Below, piece after piece: positions 16,129 through 25,333 of a stretch of 64,000 nucleotides of DNA (the first letter of the stretch is position 1; each line of letters starts with the position of its first letter). This stretch comes from Bacillota bacterium (GTDB lineage: Bacteria > Bacillota > Clostridia > Lachnospirales > Lachnospiraceae). The notes below the pieces were generated by a model, which was given only the letters and a program-made list of their open reading frames with translations, was not told the origin of the DNA and did not search any database. The DNA is taken from assembly GCA_023416695.1 (NCBI GenBank), contig JAEZGY010000048.1, forward strand, positions 1 through 64,000, written 5' to 3'. The translations under genes and the position numbers were made by a program.

Positions 16129-17325
16129 TTGATTATGGATAAGAAAGTAATTTATTTAGATAATGCGGCAACTACCCCAACAAAACCGGAGGTAGTGGAG
16201 GCTATGCTTCCATATTTTACACAGAAATTTGGTAATCCATCTAGTGTTTATGAAATTGCAGCACAAAATAAGGGAGCTGTAAATCATGCAAGAGAATCAA
16301 TTGCCAATGCGTTAGGTACCAATATGGAGGATATCTATTTTACAGGTGGTGGTTCTGAAGCTGATAACTGGGCGTTAAAAGCAACAGCAGAAGCTTATAA
16401 AGAGAAAGGTAATCACATCATCACTTCTAAGATTGAGCATCATGCCATTCTTCATACTTGCGAGTATTTAGAGAAGCAAGGGTTTGAAGTAACTTATGTT
16501 AATGTGGATGAACATGGTGTTATAAAGCTAGATGAGTTAGAGGCAGCCATTCGTCCAACTACTATTTTGATCAGCGTAATGTTCGCAAATAATGAAATTG
16601 GTACTATTCAACCAATTAAAGAAATCGGTGCAATTGCTAAAAAGCATGGTGTGTTATTCCACACAGATGCAGTGCAAGCGTTTGGACAGATTGAAATAAA
16701 TGTGGATGACATGAATATTGATATGTTAAGTGCTAGTGGCCACAAACTAAATGGTCCTAAGGGAATTGGTTTCCTTTACATTCGTAAAGGCTTAAAGCTT
16801 CGTTCCTTTATTCATGGTGGGGCACAGGAAAGACATCGTAGAGCTGGAACTGAGAATGTACCAGGTATTGTAGGCTTTGGTAAGGCAGTTGAAATGGCAG
16901 TTGCTACGATGAAGGAACGTACTGAGAAAGAAATTTATTTAAGAGATTATCTTATTGAAACTGTAATAAAGGAAGTTCCATTTACAAGATTAAATGGTCA
17001 TCGTGCAAATCGACTTCCTAATAATGTAAACTTTAGTTTTCAGTTTATTGAGGGTGAGTCCTTATTAATTATGTTAGATATGGCTGGTATCTGTGCTTCT
17101 AGTGGTTCTGCATGTACTTCAGGCTCCCTAGACCCATCTCATGTACTTTTGGCAATTGGCCTTCCTCATGAGATTGCTCATGGCTCCCTACGTCTAACCT
17201 TAAGCGAAGAGACAACCATGGAAGATATTCAGTACACCATCGAAAAAATCAAAGAAATTGTAGCACGTCTTCGTTCTATGTCTCCATTATACGAAGATTA
17301 CATGAAAAGCATAGAAAGAAAATAA
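16129..17325 (+). CDS. iscS: Cysteine desulfurase (IscS/NifS family)
   Basis: 398 residues of the class V aminotransferase fold. The PLP lysine is Lys206 (SGHKLNGPKG) and the catalytic Cys329 sits in the loop SSGSACTSGS, typical of group I IscS/NifS. It removes sulfur from cysteine and passes it as persulfide to the IscU scaffold and to MnmA for tRNA thiolation, both encoded next. The start is TTG with AGGAG 7 nt upstream; the ATG two codons later is also possible. It lies 50 bp after iscR. Confidence 0.95.
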   Translation: MIMDKKVIYLDNAATTPTKPEVVEAMLPYFTQKFGNPSSVYEIAAQNKGAVNHARESIANALGTNMEDIYFTGGGSEADNWALKATAEAYKEKGNHIITSKIEHHAILHTCEYLEKQGFEVTYVNVDEHGVIKLDELEAAIRPTTILISVMFANNEIGTIQPIKEIGAIAKKHGVLFHTDAVQAFGQIEINVDDMNIDMLSASGHKLNGPKGIGFLYIRKGLKLRSFIHGGAQERHRRAGTENVPGIVGFGKAVEMAVATMKERTEKEIYLRDYLIETVIKEVPFTRLNGHRANRLPNNVNFSFQFIEGESLLIMLDMAGICASSGSACTSGSLDPSHVLLAIGLPHEIAHGSLRLTLSEETTMEDIQYTIEKIKEIVARLRSMSPLYEDYMKSIERK

Positions 17326-17348
17326 CTTAAAATTTAGGAGGTAATACT

Positions 17349-17789
17349 ATGTACAGTGAAAAAGTTATGGATCATTTCCAAAATCCAAGAAATGTTGGTG
17401 AAATAGAAAATGCTAGCGGTGTAGGTACCGTTGGAAACGCAAAATGTGGGGATATCATGAGAATGTATCTTGACATTGATGAAAATGGAGTTATTAAAGA
17501 GTGTAAATTTAAGACCTTTGGTTGTGGAGCTGCGGTAGCAACTAGTAGTATGGCAACTGAGCTTGTAAAGGGACTTACTGTAGAAGAAGCTCTTAAGGTT
17601 ACTAATAAAGCAGTTATGGATGCTCTTGATGGTCTTCCACCAGTAAAGGTACACTGCTCCTTACTTGCTGAAGAAGCAATCCATGCAGCCCTTTGGGATT
17701 ATGCTGAGAAAAATAATATGAAGATTGAAGGTTTAAAAAAGCCAAAGAGTGATATTCACGAAGACGAACATGTTGAAGAAGAGTATTAA
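17349..17789 (+). CDS. iscU: Fe-S cluster scaffold protein (IscU/NifU N-domain)
   Basis: 146 residues with the three scaffold cysteines at Cys33 (AKCGD, with the conserved Asp35), Cys59 (FGCGAA) and Cys103 (VHCSLL). It receives sulfur from the cysteine desulfurase just upstream and builds [2Fe-2S] clusters. The C-terminal 20 residues are acidic and specific to this lineage. A perfect AGGAGG site precedes the ATG, and spacing to iscS is 23 bp. No hscA/hscB or ferredoxin gene follows, as usual in clostridia. Confidence 0.94.
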   Translation: MYSEKVMDHFQNPRNVGEIENASGVGTVGNAKCGDIMRMYLDIDENGVIKECKFKTFGCGAAVATSSMATELVKGLTVEEALKVTNKAVMDALDGLPPVKVHCSLLAEEAIHAALWDYAEKNNMKIEGLKKPKSDIHEDEHVEEEY

Positions 17790-17816
17790 TAGCTAGTCAC
17801 AAAAAGGAGTATCCCA

Positions 17817-18893
17817 ATGGAGAAGAAAAAGGTTGTAATAGGAATGTCCGGAGGAGTGGATTCGTCAGTTGGAGCTTATTTATTAAAAGAAGCTGGCTAT
17901 GATGTCATTGGTGTAACAATGCAAATCTGGCAGACTGAGGATACCTGCTCCCTGGAGGAAAACGGAGGCTGTTGTGGTCTTAGTGCAGTAGAAGATGCCA
18001 GACGTGTAGCATCTGATATTGGAATTCCTTATTATGTCATGAATTTTCGTGATGAGTTTAAGAAAAATGTAATTAACTACTTTGTAGATGAGTATGTAAA
18101 GGGCCATACACCAAATCCTTGTATTGCTTGTAATCGTTATGTAAAATGGGAATCTCTCTTACAACGTTCCCTAGAGATTGGAGCAGATTATATTGCTACA
18201 GGTCATTATGCAAGAGTGGTGAAACTTCCTAATGGTAGATATACTTTAGCAAAATCTGCTACTGCAGCTAAAGACCAGACCTATGCCTTATACAACCTGA
18301 CTCAGCACCAGTTAAGTCATACTCTTATGCCAGTGGGAGAGTATACCAAGGATGAGATACGTGAGATCGCTGATAGGATTCATCTTAAGGTAGCCAATAA
18401 ACCAGATAGTCAAGAAATCTGTTTTGTACCAGATAATAACTATGCAGGATTTATAGAAAATACAACAGGTAAAAAGCCTATGAGTGGAAATTTTGTTACT
18501 CCTGATGGAAAGGTCATCGGTACCCATAAAGGGATTATCCACTATACTGTTGGACAGAGAAAAGGATTAAACCTTAGTATGGGACATCCTGTTTTCGTTG
18601 TTGCCATTCGTCCTGACACCAATGAGGTTGTCATTGGTAATTCGGAAGATGTGTTCTCTGATAGACTTACGTGCAATCGCCTTAACTTTATGACCATAGA
18701 GGACTTAGAAGGCGAAATGCAGGTAACTGCTAAAATTCGCTATAGCCATAAAGGTGCAAAAGCAGTGATTCGTAAAGTAGAAGAGGATAAAGTAGAGTGT
18801 ATTTTTGAGGAGCCTCAACGGGCTATTACGCCTGGACAGGCTGTGGTGTTTTATGATGGGGATTATGTTGTAGGTGGAGGTACTATTCTATAG
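17817..18893 (+). CDS. mnmA: tRNA 2-thiouridine(34) synthase MnmA
   Basis: 358 residues. The PP-loop ATP pyrophosphatase motif SGGVDSS (11-17) and the two catalytic cysteine sites (NPCIACNRYVKW near 100 and SQEICFVPD near 200) are present. The enzyme adenylates U34 in Glu, Gln and Lys tRNAs and inserts sulfur from IscS. It closes the isc operon, 27 bp after iscU, and uses the sulfur relay encoded upstream. Length is as expected for the family. Confidence 0.96.
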   Translation: MEKKKVVIGMSGGVDSSVGAYLLKEAGYDVIGVTMQIWQTEDTCSLEENGGCCGLSAVEDARRVASDIGIPYYVMNFRDEFKKNVINYFVDEYVKGHTPNPCIACNRYVKWESLLQRSLEIGADYIATGHYARVVKLPNGRYTLAKSATAAKDQTYALYNLTQHQLSHTLMPVGEYTKDEIREIADRIHLKVANKPDSQEICFVPDNNYAGFIENTTGKKPMSGNFVTPDGKVIGTHKGIIHYTVGQRKGLNLSMGHPVFVVAIRPDTNEVVIGNSEDVFSDRLTCNRLNFMTIEDLEGEMQVTAKIRYSHKGAKAVIRKVEEDKVECIFEEPQRAITPGQAVVFYDGDYVVGGGTIL

Positions 18894-18931
18894 GTTTAGT
18901 GCTAGTTGATTAAAATTATCGTGCTTCCAAC

Positions 18932-18958
18932 TAAATAATAATCATATATTGTCGATAC
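18932..18958 (+). promoter_or_regulatory. Sigma-D/sigma-28 (flagellar) type promoter
   Basis: TAAA (18932-18935), exactly 15 bp, then GTCGATAC (18951-18958). This is close to the flagellar consensus TAAA-N15-GCCGATAA. It lies 85 bp before a gene whose product resembles a flagellar cap fragment, which strengthens the call. Confidence 0.65.
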
Positions 18959-19042
18959 TGTAAGTGAAGGACTAGTAAAGTTAGGCCTTGTAACTAAGTA
19001 ATAGTAATAGTAATAGGATTATGAAAGAAAGGAGGAAGCATA

Positions 19043-19771
19043 ATGTCAACCAATAGTATTTCCTATTTGTTCGGAAGTAATAGTTCTACTTCTGGAGGTT
19101 ATAGCTTGTACAATACCTTAGGGGACTATTCCTCTATCAGAACTGGAAGCTATAAAAAGCTGCTTAAAAGCTACTATGCAAAACAGGAATCCAATAATAA
19201 GGAATCTGCGACAAATAATACAGAATCCTTGGAGAAAAAGGGTTTGCTTGAAGTAAAAAGTAGTGCAGATAATTTAGGTGAGGCATCAAATAAGTTACTT
19301 TTAGGTAAGTTATTTGAGAAAACAGACATTACGGTTAAGGATGTTAACACCGGAGTCTCTAGTGTAACGAAGGACTATGATCGGGATGCTATTTATAAAG
19401 CAGTAAAAGGCTTTGTAGACAGTTATAACGATACTTTAGATTCTGCTTCTGAGGTGGATTCAACCAGTGTTCTTCAAAAAACTTTATTTATGACTAATCA
19501 AACGGCTGCATATAAAAAGAGTTTTTCTAAAGTCGGAATTACCATCGCTTCTGACAATAAGCTTACGGTTGATGAAGCTAAACTGAAGAAAGCAGATATC
19601 AATGAGTTAACGACTTTATTTACAGGATTTAATTCCTTTGCTTCTAAAACCAGCCAAAAAGCTAGTGCTATAGCAAATGCATCTACTTGGTCAGCTGGAG
19701 CGAAAACTTATACAAAGTCGGGAACCTATAATTTATCCAGCTTGTATAACACAATTAATACTACTATATAA
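19043..19771 (+). CDS. FliD-C-terminus-like protein, probable flagellar/secreted
   Basis: 242 residues. The N-terminus is Ser/Gly/Tyr-rich (SYLFGSNSSTSGGYSLYNTL) with no signal peptide, as in proteins exported by the flagellar apparatus. The C-terminal half (about 105-225) resembles the end of the filament cap FliD: VKGFVDSYNDTL, then SKVGITIASDNKLTVDEAKL and INELTTLFTG. It is far shorter than FliD (about 450-800). A sigma-28 type promoter precedes it and AGGAGG lies before the ATG. It may be a cap-related filament or secreted protein. No other flagellar genes lie in the window. Confidence 0.6.
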   Translation: MSTNSISYLFGSNSSTSGGYSLYNTLGDYSSIRTGSYKKLLKSYYAKQESNNKESATNNTESLEKKGLLEVKSSADNLGEASNKLLLGKLFEKTDITVKDVNTGVSSVTKDYDRDAIYKAVKGFVDSYNDTLDSASEVDSTSVLQKTLFMTNQTAAYKKSFSKVGITIASDNKLTVDEAKLKKADINELTTLFTGFNSFASKTSQKASAIANASTWSAGAKTYTKSGTYNLSSLYNTINTTI

Positions 19772-19790
19772 TAAGAACAAGGTAACTTAT

Positions 19791-19820
19791 AAGCCCCCTT
19801 TCAATCAATAGGGGGCTTTT
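19791..19820 (+). terminator. Intrinsic terminator of the FliD-like gene
   Basis: AGCCCCC (19792-19798) pairs with GGGGGCT (19811-19817), followed by TTTT. An outer AAGGTAA/TTACCTT pairing extends the stem. It lies 20 bp after the stop. Confidence 0.85.
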
Positions 19821-19857
19821 ACCTTAGTTATAAAAGCTTAATAGGAGAATACATGTT

Positions 19858-20400
19858 ATGAAATTAATGTTTGCATCAGATATCCATGGCTCTATTTATT
19901 ATTGTAGAAAACTAATGGAAGCCTATAAAAGAGAAGAAGCTGAGAAATTAATATTATTGGGAGATCTGTTATATCATGGCCCTCGAAATGATTTGCCAAG
20001 GGAATATGCCCCAAAAGAAGTAATCGAGCTTTTAAATGCCAATAAGAATGAGCTTCTTTGTGTAAGAGGAAACTGTGAGGCAGAGGTAGATCAGATGGTG
20101 CTAGAGTTTCCAGTATTGTCAGACTCTATGCTATTATATATTGATAAAAAAACCGCTTTTGTAACCCATGGGCATCATCACAACTTGGACAACCTACCTC
20201 CTTTAAAGGATGGAGATTTGTTAATCCATGGACATACCCATGTGCTAAAAGCGATGAAAGACAAAAATATTCATTATTTAAATCCTGGCTCTGTTTCTAT
20301 TCCGAAGGAAGGGAATCCTTCAAGCTATATGGTCTATGAAGATGGCTGCTTTACCATAAAGACATTAGAGGGAGAGAGTATTTTAACTTATGAGATATAG
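19858..20400 (+). CDS. yfcE: YfcE/MJ0936-type metallophosphoesterase
   Basis: 180 residues, as in E. coli YfcE (about 184). The calcineurin-like metal motifs are all present: DIHG (Asp8, His10), GDLLYHGPRN, GNCEAEVD, THGHHH and HGHTH. It should be a Mn2+-dependent phosphodiesterase in the cytoplasm; the physiological substrate is not known. It is followed tail to tail by the PHP phosphatase gene, with only 5 bp between stops and no clear terminator. Confidence 0.93.
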   Translation: MKLMFASDIHGSIYYCRKLMEAYKREEAEKLILLGDLLYHGPRNDLPREYAPKEVIELLNANKNELLCVRGNCEAEVDQMVLEFPVLSDSMLLYIDKKTAFVTHGHHHNLDNLPPLKDGDLLIHGHTHVLKAMKDKNIHYLNPGSVSIPKEGNPSSYMVYEDGCFTIKTLEGESILTYEI

Positions 20401-20405
20401 CTAGT

Positions 20406-21212
20406 TTATAGGTCAATAAAAATAGGTTTTCTGTTTTCAAAGACTGTGTATTTGGTAAAACCAAGACTTAATAGAAGTTTTCTGACTTCGTCAAAGTCAT
20501 TGGCTAGATGCTCTGTTTTATGAGCATCTGAGCCAATGGTTAGGATGTTACCTCCAAGCTCTTTGTATCGTCTTAGTATTTCTTTCGTAGGATGAGGTCG
20601 ATTAAGGCCATGTTTATAACCAGAAGAATTCACTTCGATTCCCTTTCCCATTGAGATCAGTTTCTTTAATATTTCATCAAACAGTTCTTCATATAATTCA
20701 TAGTTAAAATTATTACCCTTAGATGGGCCGTAGCGAACTACATAATCTAAGTGTCCGTATACGTCAAACTGATCAAAACTATTAAGGTTATCTAGGATTG
20801 TTTGAAAATACTTATAATAGCCTTCCTCTTCTGTAATCCCTTCCCAATATTCTTTATAATACACATCATTGTCCTCTACTAAATGACTAGAAGCAATGAC
20901 GAAATCAAACTTATATTCTTTAATAAGCTGTTTAAAGCGACTAGCTAGGTATGGTCTCACTCCGCATTCGATACCCATTAAGACACTTATTTGCTCTTTA
21001 TACTGATTTTTTAGTGTCTTTAGCTTTTTCTCATATTCCTTAGGGTCAAAGACGAAGGAAAAATTGTATTTATCAGGATAATCATAATCCATATGGTCGG
21101 TGAAACAAATGCGTGTAAAACCTAGTTCTATGGCTCTTTCTATCATGGACTCCATAGGTGCTATGGAATCGGAAGAAAAGCTAGTATGAACATGATAGTC
21201 TGCTGTAATCAT
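20406..21212 (-). CDS. hisK: PHP-domain histidinol-phosphatase (HisJ/HisK family)
   Basis: 268 residues of the PHP fold, starting with the metal motif DYHVHTSFSSDS (His7, His9), then CFTDHMD, GIECGV, ASSHL and a C-terminal GSDAHKTEHL. The family includes the monofunctional histidinol-phosphate phosphatase of Firmicutes, the eighth step of histidine synthesis. No other his gene is near, so another phosphoester substrate is possible. It lies 16 bp after rqcH with AAGGAG before the ATG and is probably cotranscribed with it. Confidence 0.85.
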   Translation of the reverse strand: MITADYHVHTSFSSDSIAPMESMIERAIELGFTRICFTDHMDYDYPDKYNFSFVFDPKEYEKKLKTLKNQYKEQISVLMGIECGVRPYLASRFKQLIKEYKFDFVIASSHLVEDNDVYYKEYWEGITEEEGYYKYFQTILDNLNSFDQFDVYGHLDYVVRYGPSKGNNFNYELYEELFDEILKKLISMGKGIEVNSSGYKHGLNRPHPTKEILRRYKELGGNILTIGSDAHKTEHLANDFDEVRKLLLSLGFTKYTVFENRKPIFIDL

Positions 21213-21228
21213 GGAGACTCCTTTCTAG

Positions 21229-22977
21229 TTATTCAACTTTTGTGATACCTTCTATATCTGGTTCTATAAGAAGGGAGTAGTTGGTGTAGTATACTACAAA
21301 ACCTGGCTTTCCACCACTTGGTTTTTTTACATTCTTCTTCTGGGTATAATCAATTTCTACCTTAGGGGCATCTGCTCCTTTGGAATAGTATCCAGCAAGG
21401 CGGCCTGCTTCTTCAAAGGTACGATCAGGTAGCTCTTCTCCATTAGATTTCACTATGACATGGGAACCAGGCATCTGTTTGGCATGGAACCACCAGTCGT
21501 TTCCTGTAGCAAATTTAAAAGTGAGTTCCTCATTTTGAAAGTTATTTTTTCCTACATAAATGTGGTAACCATCAGAGGAAATATAGTGAAATGGCTTACT
21601 GTTAATTTTTTGCTTTTTAGTTGGCTTATTACCAGAGGATTTACGCCTCATTTCTCCAGATTCAATTAATTCTTCTTTGATTTGTACCAAATCATCTTCT
21701 GATAGAGCAAAATTAAGAGAGGTACTAATGGATTCTAAGTGGTCTAGTTCATCTTTTGTCTCTGTGATTTGTTTGGAGAGAGCCTCAAAGGTTCGTTTTA
21801 ATTTATTATAACGGTCAAAATACTTCTTGGCATTCTCAGAAGGAGTTAAGTCTTTATCCAGTGGAATTGCAATTTCTTCATTAGTATAGTAGTTTATGCA
21901 TACTAACTCCTTGCTACCTTCACAAAGATTATAACCGTAGGTATTAATCATTTCTCCATAGATTCTATATTTATCACGTTTTTCTGTGTCCCTCAGCTGT
22001 TTTAACTGTAAATCATACTTTTTAATATTACGCTCAATGGAATTACTGATAATACGACGTAGGTCGGTTGATTTCTGCTTGATTCTAGTTACCGTATTTT
22101 TGTCCTTATAATATGTCTCTAAAACTTTTGATATAGAAGGGAATTCTACTGCTGTTTTACCGAGATAGCAAGTTAATGGTGTACAAGAAAATTCAATCGG
22201 TTCCTTACCGTCGTATATAATAGTAGGAGTATAGTTAGTAGTTCTAATATTTTCAGTTAGTAGGCAAATCTCTTTGTAGAGACGAAGCCCTTCCTCTTCC
22301 CCTAATGCATTGGCTGGGATACTGCTGTCTAACCCAGCTCTATAGCATAGTTCATTGGAGATAAGAGGGCTAAATCCAGTTAGTGAAGTATAAAGTGCCT
22401 TACCAATAGGAAGGGGTTTCTTTAAGATATTCATCTTAAAGTCCTCCAAAGATAGGGAAAGTGGATTTAATTTCTCTGTGGTATGAGGAATAAAATAGGA
22501 ACGTCCTGGCAGTACTTCTCGTACGCTACTGACTAATCCGGAAATATGTTTAATACTATCAACAATCTTTCTATCTGCATCACAGAAAATGATATTGCTA
22601 TGTTTTCCCATAAGCTCGATCATCAGATGTTTTATACATACATCCCCTAATTCATTTAGATGCTCGATTTCAAGATCTATAATTCGTTCTAACCCAGGTT
22701 GGGTAACAGATACTATTTTAGCACTATTTAGGTGCTTTCTAAGTAGCATACAGAAATTAGGAGCCGTAAGAGGGCTTGGCTTGTTGGTTTCTGTCAGATA
22801 TATAAGGGGCAAACTTGCACTTGCTGATATAAGAAGTCGATATTGCTCTTTATTGTTTTTTATGGTGAATAATAGCTCGTCCTTTTCTGGTTGAGCAATT
22901 TTATTAATACGACCATTTACAAGGTTGTTTTTTAGCTCTGTTACTATATTGGATATTACGATGCCGTCTAATGCCAT
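21229..22977 (-). CDS. rqcH: Rqc2/NFACT ribosome quality control factor RqcH
   Basis: 582 residues with NFACT-N (1-~200, starting MALDGIVISNIVTELK), coiled-coil (about 280-430, with heptad-like Lys/Glu stretches) and C-terminal NFACT-R (GNDWWFHAKQMPGSHVIVKS near 490). RqcH binds the stalled 50S subunit with peptidyl-tRNA and directs C-terminal alanine tailing of the nascent chain; older names are FbpA and fibronectin-binding protein. Glu97-Arg98 sits where B. subtilis RqcH has Asp97-Arg98. AAGGAG lies before the ATG, and a promoter is at 23013-23041. Confidence 0.93.
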   Translation of the reverse strand: MALDGIVISNIVTELKNNLVNGRINKIAQPEKDELLFTIKNNKEQYRLLISASASLPLIYLTETNKPSPLTAPNFCMLLRKHLNSAKIVSVTQPGLERIIDLEIEHLNELGDVCIKHLMIELMGKHSNIIFCDADRKIVDSIKHISGLVSSVREVLPGRSYFIPHTTEKLNPLSLSLEDFKMNILKKPLPIGKALYTSLTGFSPLISNELCYRAGLDSSIPANALGEEEGLRLYKEICLLTENIRTTNYTPTIIYDGKEPIEFSCTPLTCYLGKTAVEFPSISKVLETYYKDKNTVTRIKQKSTDLRRIISNSIERNIKKYDLQLKQLRDTEKRDKYRIYGEMINTYGYNLCEGSKELVCINYYTNEEIAIPLDKDLTPSENAKKYFDRYNKLKRTFEALSKQITETKDELDHLESISTSLNFALSEDDLVQIKEELIESGEMRRKSSGNKPTKKQKINSKPFHYISSDGYHIYVGKNNFQNEELTFKFATGNDWWFHAKQMPGSHVIVKSNGEELPDRTFEEAGRLAGYYSKGADAPKVEIDYTQKKNVKKPSGGKPGFVVYYTNYSLLIEPDIEGITKVE

Positions 22978-23012
22978 GATTATTCTCCTTAAACCCTAAG
23001 TTTATGAAGCTA

Positions 23013-23041
23013 ATTCTATCATAGGGTACCATATATTTCAA
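23013..23041 (-). promoter_or_regulatory. Sigma-A type promoter of rqcH-hisK
   Basis: Read leftwards: TTGAAA (23036-23041), 17 bp, TAGAAT (23013-23018), 36 bp upstream of the rqcH start. Confidence 0.6.
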
Positions 23042-23088
23042 TATTTGCAGAATGGACATATGTTTATATAATTTTAATATCTTTTTTC

Positions 23089-23116
23089 TTGACGTAATAT
23101 GAAAATAGGGTATTAT
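23089..23116 (+). promoter_or_regulatory. Sigma-A type promoter of the DUF2628 gene
   Basis: TTGACG (23089-23094) and TATTAT (23111-23116) are 16 bp apart, just upstream of an AGGAGG site and the ATG at 23144. Confidence 0.65.
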
Positions 23117-23143
23117 TAAATAATAGTATAGGAGGAAAGTCTT

Positions 23144-23980
23144 ATGAGTAATGATAATAATTTAAAAGATAATTTGACTTCCCTAGAAGAGCAACCTGTT
23201 GAATATCATCAGGAGAATGCTGGGGATAACCAGATTACAATAGATCAAGATGTAAGTTCCATAAATGAGGATATTCCACGTGAATTTCGTGCCATAGAGC
23301 CAAAGCTTGAGGATCGAAATTCAGAGAATTTTGATGCTGGAGTATATTATACCCATGAAGGTAACCAATTTCAGGAGAATCTTAAAGATGGTGGTGCTAA
23401 TAGACCTAGTAGTGAGGGGATGAACAAAGATAGAAAGGTTTCCCTCTTTGGTCAGGCAATGCGGGGGATGAAGCTACCGAAGATTACCTCTAAGGAGGAA
23501 GCAAGGAAGGTGTTTTTTGGGCAGAGTATCGCTTATTATGAAAGATATTATGCTAAGTTACAGGAGAAGAAGAAAAAAATAAGCTGGAACTGGGCTGCGT
23601 TCTTTTTGAATGTGTACTGGTTTTTTAGTAGAAAGATGTATGCCTATGGATTACTTACTATGGTATGTAAGGCAATGTTTACTCTAGTTGGCTATAATCT
23701 TTATGATAATGTCTCAGATCCGACCATGAAGAGCTTTTTACTTCCATGGGCTGTGTTATATGTAGCGGTGGATGTGGTGATTGGTATGTTCGCCAATTAT
23801 TTATATATTTCTCATATGGAGAGTAAGATTGTGTATCCAGGGGAATCAGAACTGGGAAGTGAGGACTTAGCAAAGGTACTTGTTATGCGTGGTGGATTTA
23901 CTTTGTCGGGAGTATTTATGTGCTTTCTTTTGTCTGATTTGGTGATTTATGGATTGCAATACTTGATGACCATAGTTTAA
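23144..23980 (+). CDS. DUF2628-domain membrane protein
   Basis: 278 residues. The first ~120 are polar and acidic and look disordered. They are followed by KISWNWAAFFLNVYWFFSRK, the signature of DUF2628 proteins, and then by three or four hydrophobic segments (about 155-275). The protein should sit in the cytoplasmic membrane with a long cytoplasmic N-terminus. Function is unknown. It stands alone between divergent rqcH and the yicC operon with its own promoter. Confidence 0.8.
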   Translation: MSNDNNLKDNLTSLEEQPVEYHQENAGDNQITIDQDVSSINEDIPREFRAIEPKLEDRNSENFDAGVYYTHEGNQFQENLKDGGANRPSSEGMNKDRKVSLFGQAMRGMKLPKITSKEEARKVFFGQSIAYYERYYAKLQEKKKKISWNWAAFFLNVYWFFSRKMYAYGLLTMVCKAMFTLVGYNLYDNVSDPTMKSFLLPWAVLYVAVDVVIGMFANYLYISHMESKIVYPGESELGSEDLAKVLVMRGGFTLSGVFMCFLLSDLVIYGLQYLMTIV

Positions 23981-24037
23981 GGCTTATAATCATGGTTTTT
24001 CATAGGGAAATAGATAAAGACAGGCTGGTAGTCTTAC

Positions 24038-24066
24038 TTGACTAAGTGTCCGGATTTTTATATAAT
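24038..24066 (+). promoter_or_regulatory. Sigma-A type promoter of the yicC-remA-gmk-rpoZ operon
   Basis: TTGACT (24038-24043) and a perfect TATAAT (24061-24066) are 17 bp apart. The predicted leader is about 85 nt. Confidence 0.75.
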
Positions 24067-24156
24067 TAATTATGTATGGACAAATTCTGTTTTATTGGTC
24101 ATAGATTCCCTTTCTACAAAAAAGAAGGTTAAATAATAATAAAGAAGGTAGCCAAC

Positions 24157-25035
24157 ATGATTAAGAGTATGACGGGTTTTGGTAGAAGTGAGAATTCTAC
24201 TGAAAACAGGAAGTTTATTGTGGAGATAAAGGCGGTTAACCACAGGTATTGTGATGTTACAATTAAGATGCCAAAAAAGATTAGTTTCTTTGAAGCTTCT
24301 ATTCGCAATCTATTAAAACAATATATTCAACGAGGAAAAGTAGATGTTTTTATTACCTATGAGGACTATACAGAAAGTAAGCTCTGTGTAAAATACAATG
24401 AAGACATTGCTAGAGCATATTATACCAATATTACAAAATTAAGCGAAGATTTTGGTCTAGAGAATGATTTAAAGGCATCTTCACTATCTAGATATCCTGA
24501 AGTTCTTACATTAGAAGAACAGGATATTGATGAAGAGGAGATATGGTCTTTGCTTGAGACTACTATAAAAGAAGCTTGTGAGCGCTTTGTGGAAACAAGA
24601 ATAGTAGAAGGTGATCATCTTAAGAAGGATATCTTTCAGAAGTTGGATGCGATTAATGATAAGGTAGCATTTATTGAAGAGAGAGAACCACAGATTATTA
24701 AGGAGTACCGTGAGAAGCTTATGAACAAGGTACAGGAGCTTTTAGGGGACACTAAGATTGACGAATCTGTATTGGCTACAGAGTTAATTATATATTCTGA
24801 TAAGATTTGTGTGGATGAAGAGACCGTTCGTTTAAGGAGTCACATTAATCATACCAAGAGCACTCTAGATGAGGGTAATAGTGTAGGTAGAAAGCTTGAT
24901 TTTATTGCTCAAGAGATGAACCGTGAAGCGAATACTATTTTATCTAAGGCTAATGATTTGGAAGTTTCCAATATGGCAATTGATATTAAGACTGAGATAG
25001 AGAAGATTCGTGAGCAGATTCAAAATATTGAATAG
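24157..25035 (+). CDS. yicC: YicC-family endoribonuclease
   Basis: 292 residues, the usual family length. The start IKSMTGFGRSE and later KAVNHRYCDVTIKMP, and the C-terminal end (SVGRKLDFIAQEMNREANT) are the hallmarks of YicC/YloC. E. coli YicC is an endoribonuclease that helps degrade small RNAs. It heads the widely conserved Firmicutes operon yicC-remA-gmk-rpoZ. Confidence 0.95.
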   Translation: MIKSMTGFGRSENSTENRKFIVEIKAVNHRYCDVTIKMPKKISFFEASIRNLLKQYIQRGKVDVFITYEDYTESKLCVKYNEDIARAYYTNITKLSEDFGLENDLKASSLSRYPEVLTLEEQDIDEEEIWSLLETTIKEACERFVETRIVEGDHLKKDIFQKLDAINDKVAFIEEREPQIIKEYREKLMNKVQELLGDTKIDESVLATELIIYSDKICVDEETVRLRSHINHTKSTLDEGNSVGRKLDFIAQEMNREANTILSKANDLEVSNMAIDIKTEIEKIREQIQNIE

Positions 25036-25045
25036 GGTGAGTAAG

Positions 25046-25333
25046 TTGAACCGATTAATAAACATAGGATTTGGTAATATTGTTAATGTAGAAAGAATTG
25101 TGGGAATTATTAGTCCTGAAGCTGCGCCAGTAAAACGAATGGTGCAAAGTGCAAAAGATAATGGACTAGCCATAGATGCCACCTGTGGAAGAAGAACCAG
25201 AGCTGTGATTGTAATGGATAGTGGTCATTTAATGTTATCTGCTTTATTACCGGAGACAATTGCGGGACGTGTAAATCTTAAAGGTGATTCAGAGATTAGT
25301 ACCCAGGTTTTGAAAGGTGAAATGAATGAGTAA
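25046..25333 (+). CDS. remA: Extracellular matrix regulator RemA (DUF370)
   Basis: 95 residues. The signature NIGFGNIVNVERIVGIISPE and CGRRTRAVIVMDSGH identify RemA/YlzA. In B. subtilis RemA is a ring-forming DNA-binding activator of matrix genes. The start is TTG at 25046, chosen because it follows AGGGTGAG and avoids overlap with yicC. The end overlaps gmk by 8 bp. Regulator and housekeeping genes share one transcript. Confidence 0.93.
   Translation: MNRLINIGFGNIVNVERIVGIISPEAAPVKRMVQSAKDNGLAIDATCGRRTRAVIVMDSGHLMLSALLPETIAGRVNLKGDSEISTQVLKGEMNE

Noticed and set aside
18993..19016. Short tandem repeat of TAATAG-like units before the FliD-like gene
   Set aside because: Three to four imperfect hexamers in AT-rich DNA; no sign of function beyond the leader.
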